Part shown: positions 18,330 to 27,887 of the stretch, in pieces
Numbering within the stretch: position 1 is the stretch's first letter
Layout: every line of letters begins with the position of its first letter
Origin: Sphingomonas sp. CROZ-RG-20F-R02-07
GTDB taxonomy: Bacteria; Pseudomonadota; Alphaproteobacteria; Sphingomonadales; Sphingomonadaceae
Assembly: GCF_022662335.1 (NCBI RefSeq)
Contig: NZ_JAKNQJ010000006.1
Coordinates: forward strand, 1-64,000
Direction of reading: 5' to 3'
Length of the DNA stretch: 64,000 nucleotides
Translations under genes and position numbers: made by a program
The notes under the pieces: model-generated
The model's database searches: none
What the model was told of the DNA's origin: nothing
The model's input: only the letters and a program-made list of their open reading frames with translations

Positions 18330-19018
18330 ACGGCTTGGCTGTCACGCCGATCGTCGGTCACCTGCGCCAGCCGCTCGCGATTGGTGCGATAGCGCACGCC
18401 CGCCGTCACCGCGAGATTGCGGGTCAGCGCGTAGGAGCTGCTGAGATCGACCGAATAGCTCGGCATGTCGGTCAGGAGCTGCGGCGTTCCGGCGATCGGC
18501 CGATCGGCCGCCGCCTTCACCCGGCTGCTGAAGCGCGAGGCGGTGTAGCTGAGCGCCAGATCGGCGCTGTCGCGGCTGCCGGGCGTGCTCGCCAGGTCGA
18601 CATGCGCGACGTCGCCGGTGACCGCGAACCGCTTCCAGCCGACCGCCGCGCCCAGATTATAGGCGACCGGCGCGAGCCCGACCGTCGGCGCCGCCGCGGT
18701 CGCGGCCAGGCGCGTGCCGTCGAACGCGCGACTGCTGTTGCGCGCGCGCACCGCCACAGTCACCGCACGGCCGCCACGCCTTGTATCGGCGGGGGTGAAC
18801 CGGAAGTCGCTCGTATCGAGGCCGCCCCGCGCGAACACCGCCGCGAGCCGCGGATCGGCGGCGGCGGGCGTGAACCCCGCGATGCTGAGCGCGGGCATCG
18901 CCGGGCGGCGAACCGGGCGCGCCATCTGTTCGGATGCGCCGAAGGCCGGCGCGACGAGAGCGCCCATGGCGACGAGCGCCACGGCAGCAATTCCCGACAT
19001 CACGCGCCTGTTCTTCAC
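18302..19018 (-). CDS. Predicted outer-membrane beta-barrel protein, unknown
   Basis: This 238-residue protein has a signal peptide (hydrophobic run AAVALVAMGALVAPAFGA, cleavage after it) and about eight alternating amphipathic strands rich in Thr, Ser, Ala and aromatic residues. It ends AVYLGTAFRF, with the C-terminal Phe of an outer-membrane assembly signal. I do not recognise a named family. The GTG at 19018 has GGGGG upstream; a later ATG at codon 7 is possible. It stands alone, with a 237-bp divergent gap before the DUF3576 gene. Confidence 0.7.
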   Translation of the reverse strand: MKNRRVMSGIAAVALVAMGALVAPAFGASEQMARPVRRPAMPALSIAGFTPAAADPRLAAVFARGGLDTSDFRFTPADTRRGGRAVTVAVRARNSSRAFDGTRLAATAAAPTVGLAPVAYNLGAAVGWKRFAVTGDVAHVDLASTPGSRDSADLALSYTASRFSSRVKAAADRPIAGTPQLLTDMPSYSVDLSSSYALTRNLAVTAGVRYRTNRERLAQVTDDRRDSQAVYLGTAFRF

Positions 19019-19255
19019 GTCGACCCCCGGCGGTGTATTCCGCCCTATGTGCCGAACGCGCCTATCACGCTTTGATCCCCTGCAACCAGCATCGGTAATG
19101 GATTCTGTCGGAGTGTTGCAAAAGCCCCACAGGCTCGAGCCCTGCTCGTCTTGCTCTCGTCTTTGCCCCGTCCGGCACGTCCGCCCTCGTGCTTGCGGGC
19201 GCGCGGCCCCGGCTGTAGAGCCGGAACGATCCCTCTTCATGCCAGGATGATGCCC

Positions 19256-19687
19256 ATGTTCCGCCCGTTGCGTATCGCGTTGATGGCGCTCACCGCCCTG
19301 CCGCTCGTCGCCTGTTCGCACCATGTGCGCCCCAAGACCGAGATGTCGCCGTCCAAGATCACGACGATCGGCGTGAACAGCTATCTGTGGCGCGCGAGCC
19401 TCGACACGCTGAAGTTCATGCCGCTGGTTCAGACCGATTCCAATGGTGGCGTGATCGTCACCGATTGGTACGTCAACCCGCAGGCGCCGGCCGAGCGCAT
19501 CAAGCTGACCGTCTCGATCCTCGATCAGGATCTGCGCGCCGATGCGCTGTCGGTCGCGGCGCTGCGCCAGGTGAACCAGAACGGCCAGTGGGTCGCGGCG
19601 CCCGTGCGCGCCGCCACGGTGCAGAAGCTGGAAGACATCATCCTGACGCACGCCCGCGATCTGCGCCGCGCCTCGATCCAGGGCTGA
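19256..19687 (+). CDS. DUF3576 lipoprotein
   Basis: This 143-residue predicted lipoprotein has a lipobox at LPLVAC with the lipidated Cys at residue 20, then a conserved domain with [16 protein letters not shown], which I place in DUF3576. That alphaproteobacterial family has no assigned function. The ATG at 19256 is 8 nt after AGGA; two nearer ATGs at 19247 and 19250 overlap that site. It is 10 nt before leuS, next to lptE, which suggests envelope biogenesis, but this is only context. Confidence 0.8.
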   Translation: MFRPLRIALMALTALPLVACSHHVRPKTEMSPSKITTIGVNSYLWRASLDTLKFMPLVQTDSNGGVIVTDWYVNPQAPAERIKLTVSILDQDLRADALSVAALRQVNQNGQWVAAPVRAATVQKLEDIILTHARDLRRASIQG

Positions 19688-19697
19688 GGATTTGCCC

Positions 19698-22196
19698 ATG
19701 GCGTCGCGCTTCAACGCGCTGAAGGCGGACGCGGCCTGGCAGAGGGTCTGGGACGAGCGCCAGACCTTCGCCGCGGACGATTCGTCCGCAAAGCCGCGCA
19801 GCTATGTGCTCGAGATGTTCCCCTATCCCTCGGGGAAGATCCATATGGGGCACGTCCGCAACTACACGATGGGCGACGTGCTGGCGCGCTATCGGCGGAT
19901 GCGCGGCATGGAGGTGCTTCATCCCATGGGATGGGACGCGTTCGGCATGCCCGCCGAAAACGCCGCCATGGAAAAGGGCGTCCATCCCGGCAACTGGACG
20001 CGCGCCAACATCGCGGCGATGAAGGCGCAGTTGAAGCGGCTCGGCTTCGCGCTCGACTGGAGCCGTGAACTCGCCACCTGCGAGCCCGATTATTACGGCC
20101 ACGAACAGGCGCTGTTCCTCGACCTGTTCGCGGCGGGCCTGGTCTATCGCAAGGAATCGGCGGTCAATTGGGACCCGGTCGACATGACCGTGCTCGCCAA
20201 CGAACAGGTGATCGACGGCCGCGGCTGGCGATCGGGTGCGCTCGTCGAGCGGCGCAAGCTGTCGCAATGGTTCCTGAAGATCACCGACTTCGCGGACGAA
20301 CTGCTCGACGGCCTGGGCGCGCTCGAACATTGGCCCGACAAGGTCAAGCTGATGCAGGAAAACTGGATCGGCCGGAGCCAGGGCCTGCAATTCCGCTTCG
20401 CGCTGTCGGACGGCGGCACCGTCGAGGTGTTTACCACCCGGCCCGACACGATGTTCGGTTCGAGCTTCGTCGCGGTCGCCGCCGATCACCCGATCGCGCG
20501 CCATCTGGCCGAAACCAATGCCGAGGCAGCCGACTTCATCGCCTTGTGCAAGCGCGGCGGCACCACCGCGGCCGAGATGGACACGCAGGAAAAGCTCGGC
20601 TTCGACACCGGGCTCACCGCCACGCATCCGCTCGATCCGAACTGGCGCCTGCCCGTCTACATCGCCAATTTCGTGCTGATGGAGTATGGCACCGGCGCGG
20701 TGTTCGGCGTGCCCGCGCACGACCAGCGCGATCTGGATTTCGCGCGCAAATATAGCCTGCCAGTCAAGCGCGTCGTGTCCGAGGGTGCCGACGACGCGCC
20801 CGTGTTCGTGGGCGACGCCGCCTATACCGGCCCCGGCCGCCTCGTGAACTCGCATTTCCTCGACGGCATGGACATCGCCGACGCCAAGCGCGCGGTGATC
20901 GCGCGGGCGGAGGGCGAAGGCTGGGGCACGGGCACTACCGTCTATCGTTTGCGCGACTGGGGGGTGAGCCGCCAGCGTTACTGGGGCACGCCGATCCCGA
21001 TCATCCACTGCGCCGCCTGCGGTGCGCTGCCGGTGCCGAAGGACCAGTTGCCGATTGTCCTGCCCGAGGATGTGAGCTTCGCGGTCCCCGGCAACCCGCT
21101 CGATCGTCACCCGAGCTGGAAGCACGTCGCCTGCCCGTCCTGCGGCGGCGCGGCGGTGCGCGAGACCGACACGCTCGATACGTTCGTCGATTCGTCCTGG
21201 TATTTCATCCGCTTTGCCAGCCAGCCCGACGCCCGGCCGTTTGATCGCGCCGGTGCCGAGCGATGGCTGCCGGTGAACCAGTATATCGGCGGCGTCGAGC
21301 ATGCGATCCTCCACCTGCTCTACGCTCGTTTCTGGACGCGCGCGCTGAAGCATATCGGGCTGCTCGACATTGCCGAGCCGTTCGCCGGCCTGTTCACGCA
21401 GGGGATGGTGACACACGAGACGTACAAATCGGCGGACGGCCGCTGGCTCGCCCCCGAACAGGTTCGCGACGGCACCGAGATCGAGACGGGCGCGCCGATC
21501 ATGGTGGGCCGCGTCGAGAAGATGTCGAAATCCAAGAAGAACACGGTCGATCCCGAACCGATCGTCGATCAATATGGCGCGGACGCGGTGCGCTGGTTCA
21601 TGCTCTCCGATTCCCCGCCCGAGCGCGATCTTCCTTGGAGCGAGGCGGGGATCGAGGGCGCGTGGCGCTTCGTCCAACGGCTGTGGCGGCTGGTGGCGCA
21701 GGAGGCGGAACCCACAGGGGGCGAGGATATCGCGCTGCGCAAGCTCGCGCACCGCACGACCAACGATATTGGCAACGATATCGATGCGCTGCAGTTCAAC
21801 AAGGCGGTCGCGCGGCTCTACACGCTGGCCACCGCGATCGAGAAGGCCCCGCCCTCGCGCGACCGCACCGATGCGGCGCACACGCTGCTGCTGCTGGTCG
21901 CGCCGATGACGCCGCATGTCGCCGAAGAGGCCTGGGCTACCATGGGCCATGCCGGGCTGATCGCCGACGCCGTCTGGCCGGTGGTCGATCCGGCGATGCT
22001 GGTCGATGACGAAGTGACGATTGCGGTGCAGATGAACGGCAAGCTTCGCGACACGCTTGTCTTTCCCAAGGGCGCCCCGCGTACCGAGATCGAAGCCGCC
22101 GCGCTTGCCTCGGACAAGATCATACGCCTGCTCGAAGGCCGTGCTCCCAAAAAGGTGATCGTCGTGCCCGATCGACTCGTGAACATCGTCGCATGA
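19698..22196 (+). CDS. leuS: Leucyl-tRNA synthetase
   Basis: This 832-residue class Ia synthetase charges tRNA-Leu. It shows the HIGH-type motif ([13 protein letters not shown]), the CP1 editing domain ([28 protein letters not shown]), a zinc-type insertion (CAAC and CPSC), and [13 protein letters not shown] lies 7 nt before the ATG at 19698. Length is somewhat shorter than E. coli LeuS (860). It is the first gene of a tight leuS-lptE-holA operon with 4-nt overlaps. Confidence 0.97.
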   Translation: MASRFNALKADAAWQRVWDERQTFAADDSSAKPRSYVLEMFPYPSGKIHMGHVRNYTMGDVLARYRRMRGMEVLHPMGWDAFGMPAENAAMEKGVHPGNWTRANIAAMKAQLKRLGFALDWSRELATCEPDYYGHEQALFLDLFAAGLVYRKESAVNWDPVDMTVLANEQVIDGRGWRSGALVERRKLSQWFLKITDFADELLDGLGALEHWPDKVKLMQENWIGRSQGLQFRFALSDGGTVEVFTTRPDTMFGSSFVAVAADHPIARHLAETNAEAADFIALCKRGGTTAAEMDTQEKLGFDTGLTATHPLDPNWRLPVYIANFVLMEYGTGAVFGVPAHDQRDLDFARKYSLPVKRVVSEGADDAPVFVGDAAYTGPGRLVNSHFLDGMDIADAKRAVIARAEGEGWGTGTTVYRLRDWGVSRQRYWGTPIPIIHCAACGALPVPKDQLPIVLPEDVSFAVPGNPLDRHPSWKHVACPSCGGAAVRETDTLDTFVDSSWYFIRFASQPDARPFDRAGAERWLPVNQYIGGVEHAILHLLYARFWTRALKHIGLLDIAEPFAGLFTQGMVTHETYKSADGRWLAPEQVRDGTEIETGAPIMVGRVEKMSKSKKNTVDPEPIVDQYGADAVRWFMLSDSPPERDLPWSEAGIEGAWRFVQRLWRLVAQEAEPTGGEDIALRKLAHRTTNDIGNDIDALQFNKAVARLYTLATAIEKAPPSRDRTDAAHTLLLLVAPMTPHVAEEAWATMGHAGLIADAVWPVVDPAMLVDDEVTIAVQMNGKLRDTLVFPKGAPRTEIEAAALASDKIIRLLEGRAPKKVIVVPDRLVNIVA

Positions 22197-22687
22197 GGCG
22201 GCTGGCGATCCTGCTCGCGCTGGCGCTGCCCGGCTGTGGGCTTCATCCGCTTTATGCGGGCGGCGGTTCGGGCTCGGTCGCGACCGCGCTCGATGCCGTG
22301 CAGGTCGCGCCGATCGAGGGCAAGTCGGGCTATCTCATGTCCAACGCGCTGCGCGATCGGCTGCCGGAGAACGGTACGCCGCGTTATCGGCTCGACGTGC
22401 GCCTGAATGACGAGATCAAGGGACTGGGCGTTCGCCAGGACGACAGCGTGACGCGAGAACGGCGGACGCTCCGTGCGCGCTTCCAGCTCGTGAACCTGGC
22501 GGACGGCACCGTGCTGCTCGACGCGACCGCCGGGTCGGATGCTGGGATCGACGTGGTGGGTTCGGAATATGCCACCATCGCCGCGGAAAACACCGCGCTG
22601 GAGCGGCTCGCGGGGATCGTCGCCGATCAGATCGTCTCGCGCGTGGCGCTCTATGCGCAGCGGCGGACGGCCAAACCGACGCCGTGA
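22193..22687 (+). CDS. lptE: LPS-assembly lipoprotein LptE
   Basis: This 164-residue protein plugs the LptD barrel that inserts LPS in the outer membrane. A short signal peptide ends in the lipobox LALPGC, and the mature start reads GLHPLYAGG, the usual LptE opening. The body is divergent. It lies between leuS and holA with ATGA and GTGA overlaps; leuS-lptE-holA is the typical bacterial order, which supports the call. Confidence 0.9.
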   Translation: MRRLAILLALALPGCGLHPLYAGGGSGSVATALDAVQVAPIEGKSGYLMSNALRDRLPENGTPRYRLDVRLNDEIKGLGVRQDDSVTRERRTLRARFQLVNLADGTVLLDATAGSDAGIDVVGSEYATIAAENTALERLAGIVADQIVSRVALYAQRRTAKPTP

Positions 22688-23703
22688 AGGCGAACGCCAG
22701 CCAGATCCGAGCCGCGCTCGACCGCCCCCGCGCCGAGATCCGCCTTTATCTGCTTCACGGGCCCGACGATGCAGGCGCCGCCGATCTCGCCGCGCGATTG
22801 AGCAAGGCGATGGGGGCCGGGGCCGAGCGGATCGACTTGGACGGGCCAATGCTGCGCGCCGACCCCGCCCGGCTGGCGGACGAAGCCGCGGCGTTGTCGC
22901 TCTTCGGCGATGCCCGGTTCGTGCGCGTGACGCCGGTGGGAGAAGAGGCGTTCGATGCGTTTGCCGCGCTGCTGACCGCCGATCGGGCGGGCAACCCGGT
23001 CGTCGCGATCGCGCCCGCGATCAAAGCGAGCGGCAAGCTGGTGAAGCTGGCGATCGACTCGCCGTATGCGCTCGCCTTCGCCTGTTACGCGCCGAGCGCG
23101 ATGGAAGCCGAGCAGATCGTCGTCGCGCTCGCCCGCGAGCATGGTCTGCGGATCGCCAGCGGCACTGCCCACAAGATCGCCGAAGCGAGCGGCGGCGACC
23201 GTGCGATCATCGCGCGCGAGATCGAGAAGTTCGCGCTCTACCTCGATGCGGCACCCGATCGCCCCGCCGATCTGGACGATGCCGCGTTCGATGCGGTCGG
23301 CGCGGACTTGGGAGATTCGGAGGCCACGCGCGCGGTCGATGCGCTGATCGACGGACGCGCCGCCGATCTCGGGCATGAACTGGTGCTGCTGGGCGATGCC
23401 GGCACCTCGCCCATTCCCTGGTTGCGGCAGATCGGCCGTCGCCTGATCGCGCTCGCCGAGATGCGCGCCGCGATCGATCGCGGCGAAAACGCCGACGCGG
23501 TGATGAAGCGGCACCGGGTGTTCTACAAGGAGGAAGCCAGCACCGCGCGCGCGCTGCGCCGCTGGTCCGCCCCCTTGCTGGCCCGCGCCCTGGCCCGCGT
23601 GCGCGAGGCCGAACGCGCGGTAATGGCGCCCGGCAATGCCGGCACCGTGCTCGCGGAATCGGTGATTGTGGAGATCGCGCGCGCCATGGGCCGACGCGGC
23701 TAG
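22684..23703 (+). CDS. holA: DNA polymerase III delta subunit
   Basis: This 339-residue clamp-loader subunit opens the beta clamp. It has the delta-type AAA+ core without a functional P-loop (opening LYLLHGPDDAGAADLAARL) and the C-terminal collar domain (KRHRVFYKEEASTARALRRW). GTG start at 22684, overlapping the lptE stop. It converges with parB, sharing 4 nt at the ends. Confidence 0.93.
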   Translation: MKANASQIRAALDRPRAEIRLYLLHGPDDAGAADLAARLSKAMGAGAERIDLDGPMLRADPARLADEAAALSLFGDARFVRVTPVGEEAFDAFAALLTADRAGNPVVAIAPAIKASGKLVKLAIDSPYALAFACYAPSAMEAEQIVVALAREHGLRIASGTAHKIAEASGGDRAIIAREIEKFALYLDAAPDRPADLDDAAFDAVGADLGDSEATRAVDALIDGRAADLGHELVLLGDAGTSPIPWLRQIGRRLIALAEMRAAIDRGENADAVMKRHRVFYKEEASTARALRRWSAPLLARALARVREAERAVMAPGNAGTVLAESVIVEIARAMGRRG

Positions 23704-24605
23704 ATCGTGTCTCCGGTCAGCCGCTGGCAGACCATGTCGAGCTGATCCAGCGTCGAATAGCCGAGCGTCAGCGTGCCGCCCTTGTCCGAATGGCTGATGC
23801 GCACGTTCAATCCCAGTAGATCGGCGAGCTGGTGTTCGAGCGCCTGGATATCGGCATCGGGCCCCGCCGGCCGACTTGCGCCGCCCTTCCCTTCGTCCGC
23901 GGCCCTCGGGCCCCGCGACGGCTTGGCTGCCCGCGTAAGCTTCTCGGTTTCTCGCACCGACAATTGCCGCGCAATGACCTGATCGGCCAAGCCTTCCACA
24001 TCGCGCGCGCCGAGCAATGCGCGCGCATGCCCCATCGACAACGCGCCATCGACGACATGCGTCTGCACGGCGGCGGGCAGTTCGAGCAGACGAAGCAGAT
24101 TGGCGACATGGCTGCGCGACTTGTGGACGATCTTGGCCAGCGCCTCTTGCGTATGGCCGTAATCACCCGCCAGCCGCTGATAGGCCTGTGCCTCTTCGAT
24201 CGCGTTCAGATCCTGGCGCTGGATGTTCTCGATCAGTGCGATCTCGAGCGTTTCGGCGTCGTTGAACTCGCGGATGACGACGGGCACTTCGTGCAAATGC
24301 GCACGCTGCGCCGCACGCCAACGCCGCTCGCCCGCCACGATCTGATAGTCATGGCCGTGCGGCCGGACGACGATCGGCTGGATCAGCCCGCGCGACGCGA
24401 TCGAAGCGGCGAGTTCGTCGAGCAACGCCTCGTCAAATTTGCGGCGCGGCTGATCGGGATGTGGCGACAGCGAACTGACGGGCAGCATCCTCACGCCGGG
24501 CATCGGCGCGGCGCCCGGCTCGACCGGCTGTTCACGCGCGATCTCACCCAGCAGCGCGTTGAGGCCCCTGCCGAGCCCCGCCGGTCGCCCGCGACGATCG
24601 CTCAT
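23700..24605 (-). CDS. parB: Chromosome-partitioning protein ParB
   Basis: This 301-residue CTP-dependent clamp spreads from parS sites and loads condensins. The N-terminal LGRGLNALLGE tail stimulates ParA, the CTP-binding motifs are GERRWRAAQRA and ENIQRQDLNAIEEA, and a helix-turn-helix for parS follows (TQEALAKIVHKSRSHVANLLRL). It overlaps parA by 4 nt. Two parS-like sites lie 0.8 and 3.3 kb upstream of its start (25436 and 27869). Confidence 0.97.
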   Translation of the reverse strand: MSDRRGRPAGLGRGLNALLGEIAREQPVEPGAAPMPGVRMLPVSSLSPHPDQPRRKFDEALLDELAASIASRGLIQPIVVRPHGHDYQIVAGERRWRAAQRAHLHEVPVVIREFNDAETLEIALIENIQRQDLNAIEEAQAYQRLAGDYGHTQEALAKIVHKSRSHVANLLRLLELPAAVQTHVVDGALSMGHARALLGARDVEGLADQVIARQLSVRETEKLTRAAKPSRGPRAADEGKGGASRPAGPDADIQALEHQLADLLGLNVRISHSDKGGTLTLGYSTLDQLDMVCQRLTGDTI

Positions 24606-25384
24606 GCCGCTTCCGCCGATTCGGGCAGCCGCGCGATCAGCTCCCGGGCGAGCGCGATATAGGCTTCCGATCCCGAACAGCGATGATCGTAGATCAATGC
24701 GGGCAACCCATGGCTCGGTGCCTCCGACAGGCGGACGTTGCGCGGGATCACGGTTTCGAACACGACGCGGCCGAGCACCGCGCGCACATCGGTGGACACC
24801 TGTTCGGTGAGCCGGTTGCGCCGATCATACATCGTCAACGCGACGCCCAGAATTGACAACCCGGGATTGAACCGCGCGCGAATCCGCTCGACGGTCGACA
24901 GGAGTTGCGACAGGCCTTCAAGCGCGAAGAACTCGCACTGGAGCGGCACGAGCAGCGAATCTGCCGCGACCATCGCGTTGATCGTGAGCAAGCCGAGCGA
25001 TGGCGGGCAGTCGACCAGGATGATGTCCCAACGGCGGCTCGATCCCTTTACCGCGCGATCGAGCCGGTGGGTGCGCGCATCGAACTCCACCAGCTCGATT
25101 TCGGCGCCGGACAGATCGACCGTGGCCGGCACCAGATCGAGTCGCGGCACGCGCGTCGCGATCACCGTGTCGTCGAGCGTGACGTTGCCGACCAGCAGGT
25201 CATAGCTGGAACGCGTCCGCTGCGACTGACCGATGCCGAGGCCGGTGGATGCGTTGCCCTGCGGATCGAGATCGATCAGCAGCACATGCATCCCCGTTGC
25301 GGACAAAGCGGTGGCGAGGTTGATCGCGCTGGTGGTCTTGCCCACACCGCCTTTCTGATTGGCCACGGCGATGCAGGTCGTCAT
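24602..25384 (-). CDS. parA: Chromosome-partitioning ATPase ParA
   Basis: This 260-residue Walker-type ATPase moves ParB-parS complexes along the nucleoid. The deviant Walker A motif KGGVGKTTSAIN is at the N-terminus, and IILVDCPPSLGLLT is the Walker B region. It overlaps both rsmG and parB by 4 nt. The order mnmE-mnmG-rsmG-parA-parB is conserved near origins in alphaproteobacteria. Confidence 0.97.
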   Translation of the reverse strand: MTTCIAVANQKGGVGKTTSAINLATALSATGMHVLLIDLDPQGNASTGLGIGQSQRTRSSYDLLVGNVTLDDTVIATRVPRLDLVPATVDLSGAEIELVEFDARTHRLDRAVKGSSRRWDIILVDCPPSLGLLTINAMVAADSLLVPLQCEFFALEGLSQLLSTVERIRARFNPGLSILGVALTMYDRRNRLTEQVSTDVRAVLGRVVFETVIPRNVRLSEAPSHGLPALIYDHRCSGSEAYIALARELIARLPESAEAA

Positions 25385-25989
25385 GCGCCCGCTCCGTCGA
25401 TGACAAGGATGCGCGATTCAGGATCGGTGATGCTGTGTTCCACGTGAAACATGGTGCCCCTGTTCTGCAAGCTGGCGAGCTCGGCGGGATCGATCCGGCC
25501 GCGCGGCAGCAGCCACCGCGTCGCCGGTGTGACGCACCGCTTCGCCGCGTGCAAAAGATTTTCGACGGATGCCACCGCCCGCGCCGAAATGATCGCGGCC
25601 GGCCGATCTGTGACGGTCTCCACCTTGGCGGCAACGACCGTGACGTGCTTCAAGCCCAGCGCTGCGGCGCAGGATTCAAGGAACTCCGCACGCCGCCGTC
25701 GGGGTTCGACCAGCAGGATAGGCGCTGAACGGACGAGCGCGACGATCATGCCGGGAAATCCACCGCCGGTGCCGATGTCGATCCACAGCCCCGAACGCTC
25801 CTCGGCATGTGGCAGCAACTGGAGCGAATCGACGACGTGCCGGCTCCAGATCGTCTCGATCGTCGATGGCGCGATCAGGTTCTGCGCCGCGTTTTCCGTC
25901 ACCACCATCGCCGCGAATTCAGCAACCCGAGCCGCCGCATTGTTACCGATCATGGTGACGGCCAGGCCGCGCGCTTCGGCCTCGGTCAT
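25381..25989 (-). CDS. rsmG: 16S rRNA G527 methyltransferase RsmG (GidB)
   Basis: This 202-residue SAM-dependent enzyme methylates N7 of G527 in 16S rRNA. The SAM site is in LWIDIGTGGGFPGM. Near the C-terminus the segment MFHVEHS is encoded by the parS-like palindrome at 25436-25451, so the coding sequence and a ParB site share bases. It overlaps mnmG and parA by 4 nt each. Confidence 0.96.
   Translation of the reverse strand: MTEAEARGLAVTMIGNNAAARVAEFAAMVVTENAAQNLIAPSTIETIWSRHVVDSLQLLPHAEERSGLWIDIGTGGGFPGMIVALVRSAPILLVEPRRRRAEFLESCAAALGLKHVTVVAAKVETVTDRPAAIISARAVASVENLLHAAKRCVTPATRWLLPRGRIDPAELASLQNRGTMFHVEHSITDPESRILVIDGAGA
25436..25451. promoter_or_regulatory. parS-like ParB-binding site inside rsmG
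   Basis: TGTTCCACGTGAAACA differs from the bacterial parS consensus (TGTTNCACGTGAAACA) only at the variable base. It lies inside the rsmG reading frame near its end. ParB encoded 0.8 kb away is the expected binder. Confidence 0.9.
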
Positions 25990-27830
25990 GCAGCAGCTCG
26001 CCGGCTGTGCAGTAGAACGGCAGATAGGGCCGCCGGGGTCACGCCACGCACCCGCGACGCTTCCGCAAGCGAGGCCGGACGCGCGGCCGATAGACGCGCG
26101 ATCATCTCGGTGGACAATCCGGCGATCGCCTCAAACCGGAGATCGGCCGGCAAAGCGATTCGTTCATCGCTCCGCAGCCGCGCGATCTCGTCCGCCTGGC
26201 GGTCGAGATACGGCGCATAGCGTGCGTCTTCGATCATCTCTGCGACGACGGCATCGCCCAAAGCCGGCGGACAATCGAGCAATTGATCGAGCCGTACGCC
26301 TTCGAAGCGGAGCCAGTCGAAGATGCTACGCCGCGCGCCGTCCTGCCCGACAGACGCTCCGCGTGCGGAGACCTCAGAGGCCGTCATCGGAGTATCGAGC
26401 AATTGCCGAAGCGCGGCACGCTCCTGCGCACACTCGCCTTGATGACGCCGCCGGGCTTCGGAGAGGCAGCCGGCATCGCTCGCGATCGGTCCCAGCCGGG
26501 TCTCTGCGTTGTCGGCACGCAATGCCAGCCGATATTCGGCGCGCGCCGTCAACATGCGGTAGGGCTCGGTCACGCCTTGCAGGACCAGATCGTCGATCAT
26601 CACCCCGATATAGCTGGATGCGCGATCGAGTTGGACGGGCGCCAGATCGCACGCATGGGCGGCGGCGTTCAAACCGGCGACGAGCCCCTGCCCCGCCGCT
26701 TCCTCATAGCCTGTCGTCCCATTGATCTGCCCCGCGCAGAACACCCCTGGCAGCACGGCAAGGGCCAGCCGGCGATCGAGTGCGCGCGGATCGACATAAT
26801 CATATTCCACGGCATAACCCGGCATGGTGATCGCGGCACACCCCAGTCCCGCGATGCTGGCGAGCATCGCCTGCTGCACGTCCGTGGGAAGGGATGTCGA
26901 AAGCCCGTTCGGATAGACGGTCGTATCATCGAGCCCCTCAGGCTCGAGGAAGATCTGGTGGCCGTCGCGATCGCCGAACCGGTGCACCTTATCCTCGATC
27001 GAGGGGCAATAGCGCGGACCCTGCGCATCAATCGCGCCGGTGAAGAGCGGCGACCTGTCCAGGGCCTCCCGGATGATCGCGTGGGTTTCGGGCGTTGTAC
27101 GCGCGATCGCGCACGCGATCTGCGGCAGAGGACGCCTCTGCGTCATGGGCGACATGGTCCAGGGGTCGGCGTCCGAGGGCTGTTCCGCGAGCCGCCCCCA
27201 GTCGATCGTCCGTCCATCAAGCCGCGGCGGGGTGCCGGTCTTCAGCCGCCCCATCGGCAGATTCAGTTCGCGCAACTGCGCGGCGAGCCGGGTGGCAGCG
27301 CGTTCCCCGATCCGTCCGCCGACATCGCGCTCGTGGCCGCGGAACAGCCGGCCGCAAAGGAAGGTGCCGGTCGCCAAGATGACGGCACGTGCTTCAATGT
27401 CAGGACCATCGGCAAGCCGGACGCCAGCCACATTGCCATGGCGAAGCAGCAGCGCGATGACATCGGCGGCGATGATCGTCAGCTTTGGCTCGCACGCGAG
27501 CGCCTGTTGGATCGCTTGGGCATAGCGGCGACGGTCTGCCTGGATGCGCGGCCCCTGAACCGCCGCGCCCTTGCTCCGATTGAGCATGCGGTAGTGAATC
27601 GCGGCTTGGTCCGCCGCGCGCCCGATGAGGCCGTCGAATGCATCCACCTCGCGGACGATGTGCCCCTTACCAAGGCCGCCGATTGCCGGGTTGCACGACA
27701 TAGCGCCGATCTGCGCGACGTCGAACGACAGCAAAGCCGTACGTGCGCCCCGCCGCGCAGCGGCCGCAGCCGCTTCGGTACCGGCATGGCCACCGCCGAT
27801 GACGATCACGTCGAACGAAGTTTGGGTCAT
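25986..27830 (-). CDS. mnmG: tRNA U34 modification enzyme MnmG (GidA)
   Basis: This 614-residue FAD protein works with MnmE to put carboxymethylaminomethyl on U34 of certain tRNAs. The FAD motif GGGHAGTEAAAAAARRG opens the protein, and the family signature GPRYCPSIEDK is present. The C-terminal helical domain is complete. It lies 57 nt downstream of mnmE, with a parS-like palindrome in the gap. Confidence 0.97.
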   Translation of the reverse strand: MTQTSFDVIVIGGGHAGTEAAAAAARRGARTALLSFDVAQIGAMSCNPAIGGLGKGHIVREVDAFDGLIGRAADQAAIHYRMLNRSKGAAVQGPRIQADRRRYAQAIQQALACEPKLTIIAADVIALLLRHGNVAGVRLADGPDIEARAVILATGTFLCGRLFRGHERDVGGRIGERAATRLAAQLRELNLPMGRLKTGTPPRLDGRTIDWGRLAEQPSDADPWTMSPMTQRRPLPQIACAIARTTPETHAIIREALDRSPLFTGAIDAQGPRYCPSIEDKVHRFGDRDGHQIFLEPEGLDDTTVYPNGLSTSLPTDVQQAMLASIAGLGCAAITMPGYAVEYDYVDPRALDRRLALAVLPGVFCAGQINGTTGYEEAAGQGLVAGLNAAAHACDLAPVQLDRASSYIGVMIDDLVLQGVTEPYRMLTARAEYRLALRADNAETRLGPIASDAGCLSEARRRHQGECAQERAALRQLLDTPMTASEVSARGASVGQDGARRSIFDWLRFEGVRLDQLLDCPPALGDAVVAEMIEDARYAPYLDRQADEIARLRSDERIALPADLRFEAIAGLSTEMIARLSAARPASLAEASRVRGVTPAALSAVLLHSRRAAA

Positions 27831-27868
27831 TCCACAGCCCTACGACCCGCGCCGGAGATCGTCAAAAT

Positions 27869-27884
27869 TGTTCCACGTGGAACG
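27869..27884. promoter_or_regulatory. parS-like site between mnmE and mnmG
   Basis: GTTCCACGTGGAAC is a perfect 14-bp palindrome (27870-27883) that matches the parS core. It lies in the 57-nt gap between mnmG and mnmE, outside any coding region. Confidence 0.9.
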
Positions 27885-27887
27885 TCG

